Shown here: in pieces, positions 44,580 through 53,506 of the stretch
Layout of the letters: each line of letters begins with the position of its first letter
Numbering within the stretch: the first letter of the stretch is position 1
Notes under the pieces: model-generated
The model's input: only the letters and a program-made list of their open reading frames with translations
Told to the model about the DNA's origin: nothing
Database searches by the model: none
NCBI GenBank assembly: GCA_963383645.1
Contig: OY726569.1
Location: 76,540,135-76,604,134, forward strand
Direction of reading: 5' to 3'
Origin: Muscardinus avellanarius
Taxonomy: Eukaryota; Chordata; Mammalia; Rodentia; Gliridae
DNA: 64,000 nucleotides
Made by a program: the position numbers and the translations under genes

Positions 44580-45130
44580 GTTTGCTTTTTTCAGTCAGTC
44601 TTATGTTTCTAAGTTTTATCCAGGCTGCCACTGCTATGTAATATTTCCATTTGTGATTATACTGGAGTTTGTCCATAAATTATAGTATAATTTGTCCTAT
44701 GATTTACCTGTCTTCCTGTCGCTGGGCATTTGGAGTATTTCTAATTTTTACTTCTGTGAGCAGAGCTGTTTATAAGTATTTAAGGCTTCTGTATGCATCT
44801 ATCAAGGTTTCTCTTGTGCACATACCCAGAGGCACGTTGTGTGATCATGGCTATGTTGCAGCACGAGAGACTGCTCACCTTTACAAACAATGTAGAGTCT
44901 AACTAAATTGCTGACAGCCTCGATAAATTTCTGAGGGTTGCATAGAACCTGTGGTCCTCCTGTCTCAGCCTCCCAAGTACTGGGATTACAAGTGTGCACC
45001 ACCATGCCCATCTTGAAGTGCTCTTTAGAGTAATTATATCAGCTTACCCACCTATGAGCATGGCAGAAAAGATTCTTTGTATGTGTGCGTGTGGCAATTT
45101 CGCAGGTATAAATCTTCTGATAGACTTTTA
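44580..45130 (-). mobile_element. Antisense L1M fragment split by a SINE
   Basis: 44580-44892 ('ttatccaggctgccactgct', 'atttggagtatttctaattt', 'tgtgcacatacccagagg') and 45015-45130 ('tgctctttagagtaattata') are the reverse of ORF2 3' sequence on both sides of the SINE at 44893. Confidence 0.55.
44893..45014 (-). mobile_element. Truncated antisense B1-dID (B1 part only)
   Basis: 'gtggtcctcctgtctcagcc', 'ccaagtactgggattacaag', 'tgcaccaccatgcccat'. The ID half is missing, so this copy is 3'-truncated or partly deleted. Confidence 0.85.
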
Positions 45131-45324
45131 AAGTATTTTATCTACTTCTTAGAAAAAAAAAAAGAAAAAAGGATATAAGATTTTATTCTCTTCATACTCC
45201 GGAGGCTAGAAAACAATTAAATTATCATGCCTGCTTAGTGTAATGGTACCCACATTTTTCTCCCAGTTATCTCACTGCATGTAGTTGACATTCTCTCCCC
45301 ATACTTGCTAGAAATGTTAAAAAA

Positions 45325-45492
45325 AAAATACCTTGCCTGCACAATGAATCACTTGGGAAATTTTTAAAAATATGAATGTCTGGATCCCACATCCAGAGCC
45401 TCTGGTTTGTTTGGGTGCAGCCTTGAACATGGGGATTTTAAAAAGCTTCCCAAAGGATTCTATCATGTAGTCAAGTGAGAATCACTGCTTTA
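45325..45492. mobile_element. hAT-Charlie MER5A-like
   Basis: 'caatgaatcacttgggaaat', 'aatgtctggatcccacatcc', 'agagcctctggtttgtttgg', 'ggattttaaaaagcttccca' and 'gtgagaatcactg' follow MER5A in order (ATCAGAATCACCTGG, TGGGCCCCACCCCCAGAG, GAGAACCACTG). Nearly complete. Confidence 0.75.
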
Positions 45493-45770
45493 ATTGAGCG
45501 GACTCTTGATAAGCAATCATAAGCTTAAGATAGCCTGATACTGATAGTAATTCTTTTTTCTCAGTATTGCATATTATTATATTTCTACAGTATCAAGTTT
45601 GTGTTGTTTTGGAGAGTTCTTTTGTCTCTAATTTCAAGTTCACCAGACTTTGAGGTTTTTTGTTTTTAATAGGATAGTGTTTGTTGTTGGTAGAAGGAAG
45701 TAGTAACTATTCAATAAAAGTTAGTGTGGGCTACCAATTGTGTTTGGCATTAATTTTACACTTATGTTCA
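45493..45770. other. Unassigned DNA
   Basis: Nothing recognised. Confidence 0.5.
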
Positions 45771-45771
45771 A

Positions 45772-46028
45772 AGCCGGGCGTGGTGGCACATGTTTGTAAT
45801 CCCAGCATTCAGGAGGTGGAGACTGGAGGATCTCAGTTCGCAGACAGCTTCAGCTACTTAGTGAGGCCCTTCACAACTCAGTGAGACCCTGTTTAAAAAT
45901 CAAGAATAAAAAAAAGAACTAGGAGTGTAGCTCAGAAAGAAGCACAATGCCCCTGGGTTTCATCCCTGGTACCAAAAAAAAAAAGAAAAAAAAAAAGAAA
46001 AAAAAAGAAAGAAAAGAGAAAAGAAAAA
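45772..46028 (+). mobile_element. B1-dID SINE with long A-rich tail
   Basis: 'gccgggcgtggtggcacatg' head, ID part 'aggagtgtagctcagaaaga' with a small insertion, 'gggtttcatccctggtacca', then an A/G tail to 46028. Older subfamily. Confidence 0.9.
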
Positions 46029-46204
46029 TTCTCATTTCAGTGTGCATAAGCAAAACCCACGAAAGTACTTTGCTTATTTGTTTACAATGCAGTCTTTTTA
46101 TTTCAAAAGGTCTGGACATGAGCCCAGAATTCTGCATAATTGTAAGGTGATTATAATGTAAGTGGTCACTTTTTGGAGAAAGCAGCCCATATTAATGCTG
46201 TAAT

Positions 46205-46320
46205 ATATGTAGTAGTTTCATTTACACTTTAGGTACTGATGCTGAGAATTAAGCATCCTGCAGCAAGTCACACAGCTACCTAGGGATCAAGCCTTTGTTC
46301 ACTTTACTCTCAGTCCTGCC
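46205..46320 (+). mobile_element. MIR fragment
   Basis: 'gctgagaattaagcatcctg' followed by 'cagcaagtcacacagctacc' resembles the MIR core (AGGTTAAG...TTGCCCAAGGTCACACAGCTAG). Only the core half is visible. Confidence 0.55.
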
Positions 46321-46323
46321 AGC

Positions 46324-46698
46324 ATGCCTCCAACAACCTCCCTGCAAGGTTGCTTATTGGATTACATAACAAAGAGCATGTGGGGCTCAGGAGCCACTCA
46401 ACACTCAGGACCATGCGAGCCCTCTGCAGGATGTATCCATCTGACAGCCTTGTCCCCTAGTGGCAGATGTGGCTTCTGGCAGGAGGTCTGCCTTGTCCTT
46501 CATTGCTCCACCATAGGGTTAGCTACCCCAGTTCAGCACTGTAGGGCTCTGGGTAAGCCCTGGCTTAGTTTGGGATACATGCCTGACTCAGAATCAGTTA
46601 ACTGTGCAGACAAGTTGGGCTGCTGTGATTGGCAGCATTATTGTGGAAATGGAGCAAAGAACAGTTTCCCTGTAAATGGGGGGATGTGTCTCAGATAA
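46324..46698 (+). other. Unrecognised open frame, 124 codons
   Basis: An open frame from ATG in a GC-balanced, repeat-free stretch that stands out from the AT-rich surroundings. It encodes a cysteine-rich, low-charge polypeptide with no motif I recognise. No promoter, polyadenylation signal or splice context is evident. It could be chance, a remnant of an unrecognised repeat or an old processed gene. I do not call it a gene. Confidence 0.15.
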
Positions 46699-46901
46699 GG
46701 ACTTGAGGGACCTTTTGGCAGCCAAAGCAATAGATATCTAGTTCTGTATGTGTCTAATTTGGGGGAGGGGCTCAGAGTCACTTTGTGTATGGGTTTTTTT
46801 TGGTATGGCTTAAGTGTTGAACTTTACTTACATATAAGTAACTTTCTTTGGTAGAACCTATCCTCAAAAATAATAAAAAATAAGGTTATGAATGTTCACT
46901 T

Positions 46902-47092
46902 GCCAGGCGTTGTGGTACACACTTGTAATCCCAGTATTTAAGAGGCTGAGACAGGAGGAGCATGGTTTGCAGACAGCTTCAGGTACATAGTGAGGCCCCT
47001 TGCAACTCAGTGAGACCCTGTTTCAAAATAAAAAATAAAAAATTGGGCTGCAGGTATAGCTCAAAGGTAGAATGCCCCTGGGTTAAAAAAAA
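46902..47092 (+). mobile_element. B1-dID SINE with target-site duplication
   Basis: Duplication 'atgttcactt' (46892-46901) and 'atgttccctt' (47093-47102). The ID part is cut right after 'atgcccctgggtt', so the copy lacks the end of the tRNA-like region. Confidence 0.88.
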
Positions 47093-47102
47093 ATGTTCCC
47101 TT

Positions 47103-47685
47103 ATCTATCATTGGTTCAATATTCTTGTTTTTGTTTTTAAGATGTTTAATTTTTTTTGGAGAAAACAATACATTGAGGATTTCCTATTAATGACTAAACT
47201 TGTAAAAAAAAAGTCAAATATATAATCTTTCACTTCTTATTTTGTCCTAAAATAACGTCTTTAGTTGGCAATGGCTTCCTTAAGAATTATTTCTAAACTC
47301 ATGTACAAGTAGATAGCAATACTTCTGTGCATGTTGAAAAGCCTTATATTCAGGGAATGTTTCTCCCCCCTCCCAAATTAGGATTTTTACCATGAAATTT
47401 GGGCCTTTGGCCTATGTGTTTTTAATTATGTTCATATTGTGCTATGTCTACAGCCATCTGTAATACAGCTGTGTATGTCTACATGAAACACAATATGCTT
47501 TTAAGTTTTACTTCCATTTGTGAGCAGATGGTAGCTTGTCAAGGAGGACAGCATGATGATGTTTGGGTCTATATTTTGCCTAAAAAATTTCATAATCACT
47601 GTAAAAAATTACATACCCTTCTCATGTTACTGGTAGTAAAAGCAATGTTATTGTATGTGTTGACACTGTGAAATATATCATTTGT
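47103..47685. other. Unassigned DNA
   Basis: No gene or repeat recognised. Confidence 0.5.
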
Positions 47686-47689
47686 ATGT

Positions 47690-48057
47690 ATGTGGTTTGG
47701 ATGGTAAGTGTCCCCAAAGGTCAGTATGCTAAGAGCTTGAATTTTAGCCTGTGGCTCTGTTGGGAGGTTGAGGAAACTTTGGGAGGTATGGCCTGAGGTC
47801 ATTGAAGACATGCCTTGTGAAGGGATATTAAGACCTTAGGCCCTTCTTTCTCCTTTTTGCTTCTTAGCTGCCATCAAGTAAGTGGTTTCCTCTGCCATGT
47901 GCTTTCATCACAATATATGGACTTGCCTCTGCCTCAAAGGCAAGAGGGCCAAATGATCATGGAATGGAACTCTGAAACCATAAGCCCAAATAACCTTTTT
48001 CTCTTTCTAGTTGTTTACCCAAGGTATTTTGTCATAGCAGTAGACAGCTGACTAACA
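47690..48057 (+). mobile_element. MaLR-type solo LTR
   Basis: Starts 'tgtggtttggatggtaagtg', passes 'ggctctgttgggaggttgag', 'gaaaccataagcccaaataa' and 'cctttttctctttctagttg', and ends 'agctgactaacacag'. Length and order fit rodent-branch ERVL-MaLR LTRs (MT/ORR group). Complete or nearly so; no internal region follows. Confidence 0.75.
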
Positions 48058-48079
48058 CAGTATATAAAAACAATCTTGT

Positions 48080-48490
48080 TTTCTTAAAAAGTATACTTTT
48101 ATTGATGCAATATAGTTTCATATCATAATGTAGTTCAGAATGATAGGGACACACATGCATAGAGCACTTGATGAGCTTTTCCTGGCTCTCTCCCTACTCC
48201 CTCCCCTTCCCTAGACATGATACTGAGATTGGGATTGATACTTTCACATATGTACCTAATGTCATTGGAAGTATTTCCTTCCTTCATTCTCCTCACCCTC
48301 CCCTAGACCCTCTCCATCACTCCACTGGGTTTTCCCTCCATTATCTGAAGTCTCTCATGTTTCCTAATTATTCACTAGGTTTCACATATGAGAGAAAACA
48401 CCTGACCCTTCACTTTCTGTGACTGGCTAATCTCACTCAAGATAATTTTCTCCAGGTCCATTCATTTTTCTGCAAATTACATAATTTAGA
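48080..48490 (-). pseudogene. Antisense L1 3' UTR and end of ORF2
   Basis: Begins 'gtatacttttattgatgcaa' and 'catcataatgtagttcagaa'-type sequence, then runs through 'tatctgaagtctctcatg', 'catatgagagaaaacacctg' and 'ggctaatctcactcaagata'. This longer copy ties the short TTGGTGCATT-type 3' ends to L1. Confidence 0.75.
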
Positions 48491-49529
48491 ATGTTTGCTT
48501 CTGTAGGCATTTTTCTATTTATACTATGTAATATATCAAGAACATGTTCTGCTTTGTATCTGCAGCTGCTGCAATAAAGGAATCATAAGGCCTGTGGTTA
48601 TATTCTTACTTAACTCCCATGTAAGTATTTCCAAGTGGCTTTACCACAGAAGAACCACTGGTCTTGTTGGCTACCTGAAAAGGATATCTGTTTGTTGATG
48701 CATTTTTCAATTACAATATTCCCAGCTGGGATACTTCACAAGTACCCTTGATCTTTGGTCACCTTTCTTTCTCTTAGGTATTTTCATTTTAACTCATTAC
48801 CAAGTCAGTAGCCCTAAGTTACTGTGGATTATTTATTGAATAACTTCCAAAAGCTTCATTCCTGTGTCCTTGGAGGTTTATTTTGTGCTACTGCTTAGTG
48901 CTCACAGGTGATACCAAGTTGGCAGCTTAAAAGCAACCTGCTATCCGTAACCTCTCCTAGTTCTTAGAATGTTCAGAAAGTTACAATTTCACTCTTTGTA
49001 GAACTCCTCTAGCTTTGCAATCATTGCTAGATTTGTTCCACACATTAGCTTCATGGCATTTCAAAGATGTGGTGACTTCTATGGGATTCTGCTTCAGAAT
49101 CACACCATCCCTGCATGCCATGAGACAAGGAGGACGTACATGAATGGCTGCTATTGAATCTTCCATGGTGCAGATGTTTATGTGATTCTGGCATTCCTGT
49201 TGTCAGTTTATAACTATTTGCCTGTTATCTTCCGTGTAATTACACAGGTATTGGCTTGTAGGAGTTATGGCTGTAATAAGTCTAGTTTTCTTAGATGTGT
49301 TGAAGCTTCAGCAAGGGTCTTAAAAAACAAACAAACTTGTATTAGAATATCCAGCCTCAGAAAAATTTACTTACTATGATACAATGAAGAAGCTGCCAAT
49401 TGAGCCACATTTTGAGTTACTTTCCTCTTAATGGGAGTACATACTCATCCATATTCTTCAGCATTCAATATTTTTAGAGGACTGATTAAAGTTTAGAGTT
49501 CTTCTTTGAAAGTAAAATAATAAAGATAG
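48491..49529. other. Unassigned DNA
   Basis: 1 kb with no recognised gene or repeat. Confidence 0.5.
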
Positions 49530-50280
49530 GACTTCAGGGAAGATGGAGACTGAGGGAAGCAGCACATCTCAGTCGTGCTGACACCTGATCTCTATTGTGG
49601 TGAAAACAGCACCCTGACAAGAGAAAAAGAACAGAAAAAAAATGAACAAAACAACTAAAAATTGAAAGGTGGCAGAACCAAAGCCAGCAGAAACAAATCC
49701 AGAAGACAGAACAGAGGATAGCAAAGTATCTTCAGTCCTTCTTTGGGGAATGACTGGGGCTACTGGGGCCTCAGCATCTTCATCTTGCTTAATTGCACTG
49801 AGACTGCTGGCACCGTGGCCTCCAAAGACCCCCAGCAAAAAAGCCAATGACTTGATGTGAAGTAACTGGCTAAAGCTTATTGGAATTATAAGTGGTTGGC
49901 ACCTTGCTCCATGCTTTACAGAGATCCTACTGCCCAGACACACAGCTAGAACCGGTGGCATCAACGGCCAAGCCCACCTTGTCCTCCAGAGATACAGAGT
50001 AGTGCTCAACAACAGCTTTGGGCTGTGGAGCTGGCAGTCATGGTACAGGCCAGTAGCCTGAGATGGTGCCAGCCATCACACCAGGTCAGTTGTGCACTTG
50101 GTCTCTTTGCTGTAGATCTTGAGTTCTGCATATTGGATTCTCCATCAACATGGTTCCTTTTCTTTGTGTTCTCATTCATAAATATCTTTGCTGCCTTTTA
50201 TTTCTTGTCAAGGAGCTGCCTTCTTGGTAGTCAGTTTTTATTTGTTATAGCAACTGAGATGTGCTGTGTCCCACAGTTGC
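49530..50280 (+). mobile_element. Possible L1 5' UTR and LTR end (weak)
   Basis: 'gggaagatggagactgaggg' resembles the YY1-containing start of L1 5' UTRs (compare 53483 on the other strand) and lies upstream of the sense L1 at 50288. Around 50100-50260 'gatcttgagttctgcatatt' and 'ttgttatagcaactgagatg' instead resemble the end of a MaLR-type LTR. The 147-codon minus frame at 49569-50012 is not recognised. Assignment uncertain. Confidence 0.3.
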
Positions 50281-50287
50281 CATTTTC

Positions 50288-50715
50288 TTTCTTACCTTGA
50301 AGGTAATATTAAGAGAAAAATTCATAGCACTGAGTGCCCACATAAGAAGAACAGAAAATCAACAAATAAATAACCTAATGACATACCTCAAAGCTCTTGA
50401 AAAACAGGAACAATCTAACCCCAAAGCCAGTAGAAAACAGAAAATTATCAAAATCAGAGCAGAAATCAATGAAGTAGAGAACAAAAAATTACAAAAAATA
50501 AACAAAACCAAAAACTGATTTCTTGAAAAAATAAACAAGATAGATTAAACCACTTGCCAAGCTAACCAAATGAAAGAAACAACCCATATTACTAAAATGA
50601 GATGAAAAAGGAGATATTATCACCAACAGCATGGAAATCCAGAGGATTATCAAACTACTTTGAAAAAATTTACTCCAACAAAATGAAAAATCTAGAAGAA
50701 ATTGACAGATTTCTT
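50288..50715 (+). pseudogene. Old sense L1 ORF2, left part
   Basis: Starts in the linker before the reverse transcriptase ('aaattcatagcactgagtgc', 'ataacctaatgacatacctc'); conceptual residues such as ENKKLQKINK are typical of ORF2. It runs to ...EEIDRFL at 50715, where the young insertion begins. Stops are frequent. The endonuclease domain is absent. Confidence 0.85.
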
Positions 50716-50960
50716 TTTTTTTAAATTTTTAATTGGTGCACTGTATTCATACATCATAGTGGGATACATACTTTTGTAGACATACATGCACACATTGCCC
50801 AGTCAGCCCCCACCCAATCCCCACCCCATTCTCTCCCTATCCCTCCCTCCCATGCTTGGCTTAGTGATTGACATCTAGTATTATAGCAATTTATCAAAAA
50901 TTAAAAATGATAATCTCACATAACAGTTTCATTTGTCTGATACCAAGCTTTTGATGACTT
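50716..50960 (-). mobile_element. 3' UTR and poly-A of the HAL1-like element
   Basis: 'ttttaattggtgcactgtat', 'cccacccaatccccacccca' and 'cccatgcttggcttagtgat' form the reverse of the 3' UTR. The same terminus occurs at 2328 and 20395, so the element shares its 3' end with other L1 copies here. Confidence 0.8.
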
Positions 50961-51069
50961 AAAGATAACATTTCAATATTTCTTTTTGCTTTCTTTCTTA
51001 CCAGAGAATATTTTTTTTTCTTTTCTTTTTTTTAGGTGAAACTATCATATATTTATATATTTATTTTTC

Positions 51070-51775
51070 AGAAAAAAAAATCTATCCTAATATGGAATAT
51101 GGACTCTAGGTACCCACAATGATCTTGAAAAAGAACAAAGCTAGAAGATGTATATTTTCTGATTTCAAACCATATAAAGCTACAATAATTGAAACAGTGT
51201 AGTACTATTCTAAAGGCAGATATATAAACCATTGGAGTTAAATAAAAGCCTAGAGCTAAATTCTTCCCTATATTGTCAAGTTATTTTTGACAAGGTTTCC
51301 ATGAACATTTGGTGGTGGAAATAATAATCTTTTAACTAAATATTGTTGAAACATAATAATTACATGGAAAAGAATAAAGTTGGACCCTTACCTAATCCCA
51401 TATACAAATATTAACTCAAAATAGATAAAAGACCTAAATATAAATCTTAAGACTATAAACTTTTAGGAGAAAATCTGGGTCATAAAACCTCACAACATTG
51501 AAATTGGCAGTGATTTCTTGGATATGATTTCAATGGCACAGGCAACAGAAGAGTATACAAACTCCCTAAAAAAATAAAAAAAAATTGTATATCCAAAGAC
51601 AATGTAAACAGAGTTAACAGTTACTAATAGAATGGGATAAAATATTCCCAAATGCTATATCTGAAGGTATATTAATATTCCAACTAGAAATCCTAAAAAT
51701 TAACAACAATAAAGGCAAACAATACCCTTTAGAGATAGGTAAAAGACTAACATAAATAATGAATCTCCACAGATA
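51070..51775 (+). pseudogene. Inverted old ORF2 fragment inside the HAL1-like element
   Basis: Plus-strand L1 ORF2 from 'gatcttgaaaaagaacaaag' and 'tctgatttcaaaccatataa' through 'aaaagacctaaatataaatc' to 'gtaaaagactaac'. It is heavily decayed and opposite to the surrounding element. It duplicates the region also present in the host L1 at about 54700-55330, so it is not a displaced part of the host. 50960-51070 between it and the 3' UTR is unassigned. Confidence 0.75.
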
Positions 51776-51815
51776 ACCAATCTTAGTTGTCTGTTGGATG
51801 GAAAGTCATGTTTCT

Positions 51816-52700
51816 CTAGTTCTGATGTGTGTTACCTATTTCTTCTTTGTAGTTAATCTCTTTGAGTATTTTCTCTAGCACTGGTTTTGAAGACATAAAT
51901 TCCTTCAATTTCTGTTTGTCATGGAAGCTTCTTATTTCTCCATCTAATTTGATAGAAAGTTTTGCTGGGTAGGAAATTTTTGGCTGGAAGTTGTTTTCTT
52001 TCAAAATTGGGAACATGTTACTCCAAGCCCTTCTGGCTGTCATAACTTGGTTTGGGAAGTCTGGAGTGATTCTAATTGGTTTGCCTCTGAATGTCACTTG
52101 GCCCTTTGCTTTTGTTGCCTTTAAGATTCTCTGCTTGGCTTCCACATTGGTCATTTTGACAATTATGTGGCGTGGGGATCCTCTTCTCCGATCCTGTCTA
52201 AAGGGAGTTCTATACGTTTCCTGGACCTGCGTATCGACCTCTTGCTCTATGTCTGGAAAATTTTCTGCTATTACTTCCTTGAAGAGATTGTTGATCCCTT
52301 TGGTTTCACTTTCTTTTCCCTCCTCTATTCCAATTATTCTTAGGTTAGCTCTCTTAAAATGGGCCCATATTTCTTCAATATCAGATTCCTGCTGTCGGAT
52401 ATTTTTTTCTAGATTAGAAACTATGCGTTCATTTTTGGAATGATCATCTTCTAAGAGCGAGATTCTGTTCTCCATGTGTTCTAATCGGTTGTTTGTGCTT
52501 TGAATTGAGGCCTTTACTTCATTAATTGCATCCTTTATCTCTTTTTGGCTCTCTCTGAGTTCTTTTCGAAGCACCTCTATTATTTCTACAGTTATTTTCC
52601 TGATTTGATCTTCTAGAAATCTCTGATTTTCTGTTTTATCGGGTTCTGATTTTGTGGGGTTGTGAGCATTCATTGCTCCAGTATTATTCCTCTTTCCCAT
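51816..52700 (-). CDS. L1 ORF1 protein, intact
   Basis: An uninterrupted frame of 294 codons from ATG at 52700 (protein starts MGKRNN, like the MGKK start of L1 ORF1p) to a stop at 51816. The frame is open 15 codons further upstream but has no ATG there. Residues about 25-118 form a heptad-rich coiled coil for trimerisation; NLRIIGI at 119-125 opens the RRM; RGSPRHIIVK (173-182) and QPKISYPAKLS (239-249) mark the RRM end and the C-terminal domain. ORF1p is an RNA-binding, nucleic-acid-chaperone protein that coats L1 RNA in cytoplasmic particles. Human ORF1p has 338 residues; the shorter length lies in the N-terminal region and coiled coil. No ORF2 follows. Intactness suggests youth or selection for the ORF1 product. 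Confidence 0.9.
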   Translation of the reverse strand: MGKRNNTGAMNAHNPTKSEPDKTENQRFLEDQIRKITVEIIEVLRKELRESQKEIKDAINEVKASIQSTNNRLEHMENRISLLEDDHSKNERIVSNLEKNIRQQESDIEEIWAHFKRANLRIIGIEEGKESETKGINNLFKEVIAENFPDIEQEVDTQVQETYRTPFRQDRRRGSPRHIIVKMTNVEAKQRILKATKAKGQVTFRGKPIRITPDFPNQVMTARRAWSNMFPILKENNFQPKISYPAKLSIKLDGEIRSFHDKQKLKEFMSSKPVLEKILKEINYKEEIGNTHQN

Positions 52701-53503
52701 GATTTCGGAAGTTTGTGCCTTCTCTGGGTTCTTCCCTTGGGTCACTATGACTTCACTTAAGGTGCTCTGGATCTCGAGTCAGTAGTATCTCAGACCCCAC
52801 TACTCCTTTACTGGGTTGTATCACAGAGTCTCCGACCCAGAGAGTCGATAGAGGCTGCTTTAGACTGTGGGAGGTGCCAGGTTGCACGTTCTCCTATGGT
52901 GTGATATCACTGCCACCGCCCCTCTCCCAATGGGTCAGGTCCCAGTGAGTACAGTACTGGGATTTCTCCTCTGTGGCCCACAATTTGACTCACTGTTATT
53001 GAGTACGCAGATGTAGCTATACTGAATTCGGTGAATTCGGGGCTGTTGCTGCCGGTGGCAATATGGCGCCGCTGCTACGCCCTCGGCTATGGGGCTGGCA
53101 TGTTTTTTTTTCTTGGTTTTGATTTCCACTCTGAATTCCTGCAGCGTGTGCTGAGCTCAGCCACTGGGAGCTTTAGATGCCCTCTGCGCCGAGAAATCCC
53201 GCCTGGCTGTTTCACAGCGGCTCCCCTCGGCTTGCTGTGGCCGTCCTGTGAGTTCGCAGCTGCAGCCGGCAGTATGGCGCTGCTGCCGCATCCTCGGGCG
53301 GGAAGCCGCGTCCTCGGGCGTGAGGATCTCCTCTGTGGCTCTGTTCTCAGTCCACTTTCTCTCTGGAGCCTGGTGATTTTTTTTGTTTCTCTGGTGATGT
53401 TGTTTTCTGGCTTTGAAAGGCGCTGATTTTGTGGTAATGGAGATTTGTTGTTAGCGGGGCTCTTAAGCCCTGCTTTTCTCGGTCGCCATCTTCCCGGAAG
53501 TTA
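52701..53503 (-). promoter_or_regulatory. 5' UTR / internal promoter of the HAL1-like element
   Basis: About 800 bp, GC- and CpG-rich compared with its surroundings. Its 5' end in element sense begins 'cttccgggaagatggcgacc'. AAGATGGCG (plus strand 53484-53492) is a YY1 site, as found at the start of human L1 and needed there for accurate initiation. Two further ATGGCG cores (near 53063 and 53274, plus-strand reading) lie in similar 30-bp contexts about 215 bp apart, suggesting an internal duplication. A 131-codon frame runs on the opposite strand (53031-53426). Confidence 0.7.
53484..53492 (-). promoter_or_regulatory. YY1-like site at the 5' end of the element
   Basis: AAGATGGCG on the minus strand, about 11 bp from the element's 5' boundary. 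Position and sequence match the YY1 site of primate L1. This supports a full 5' end rather than a truncated one. Confidence 0.6.
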
Positions 53504-53506
53504 ATC

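Larger units (their letters stand above)
50716..53506 (-). mobile_element. HAL1-like (ORF1-only) L1 insertion
   Basis: A 2.8-kb antisense retrotransposon inside an old L1 ORF2. The target-site duplication is 'attgacagatttctt' (50701-50715) and 'atcgacagatttctt' (53504-53518), one mismatch. In element sense the order is 5' UTR (about 53503-52701), intact ORF1 (52700-51816), a short downstream stretch, an inverted old ORF2 scrap (51775-51070), 3' UTR (about 50960-50724) and poly-A (poly-T at 50714-50722). The target TC|AAGA in element sense fits L1 endonuclease preference. No ORF2 is present in sense orientation. HAL1 half-L1 elements are known in several mammals; this one is likely mobilised in trans. 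Confidence 0.8.

Noticed and set aside
52701..52745. Upstream GTG start for ORF1
   Set aside because: The frame is open 15 codons upstream but with no ATG. The MGKR start at 52700 matches the usual L1 ORF1 N terminus.
50716..53506. Simple twin-priming inversion of a normal L1
   Set aside because: Twin priming inverts the 5' portion. Here 5' UTR and ORF1 are in sense with the 3' UTR, and the inverted internal ORF2 piece is far more decayed than ORF1.
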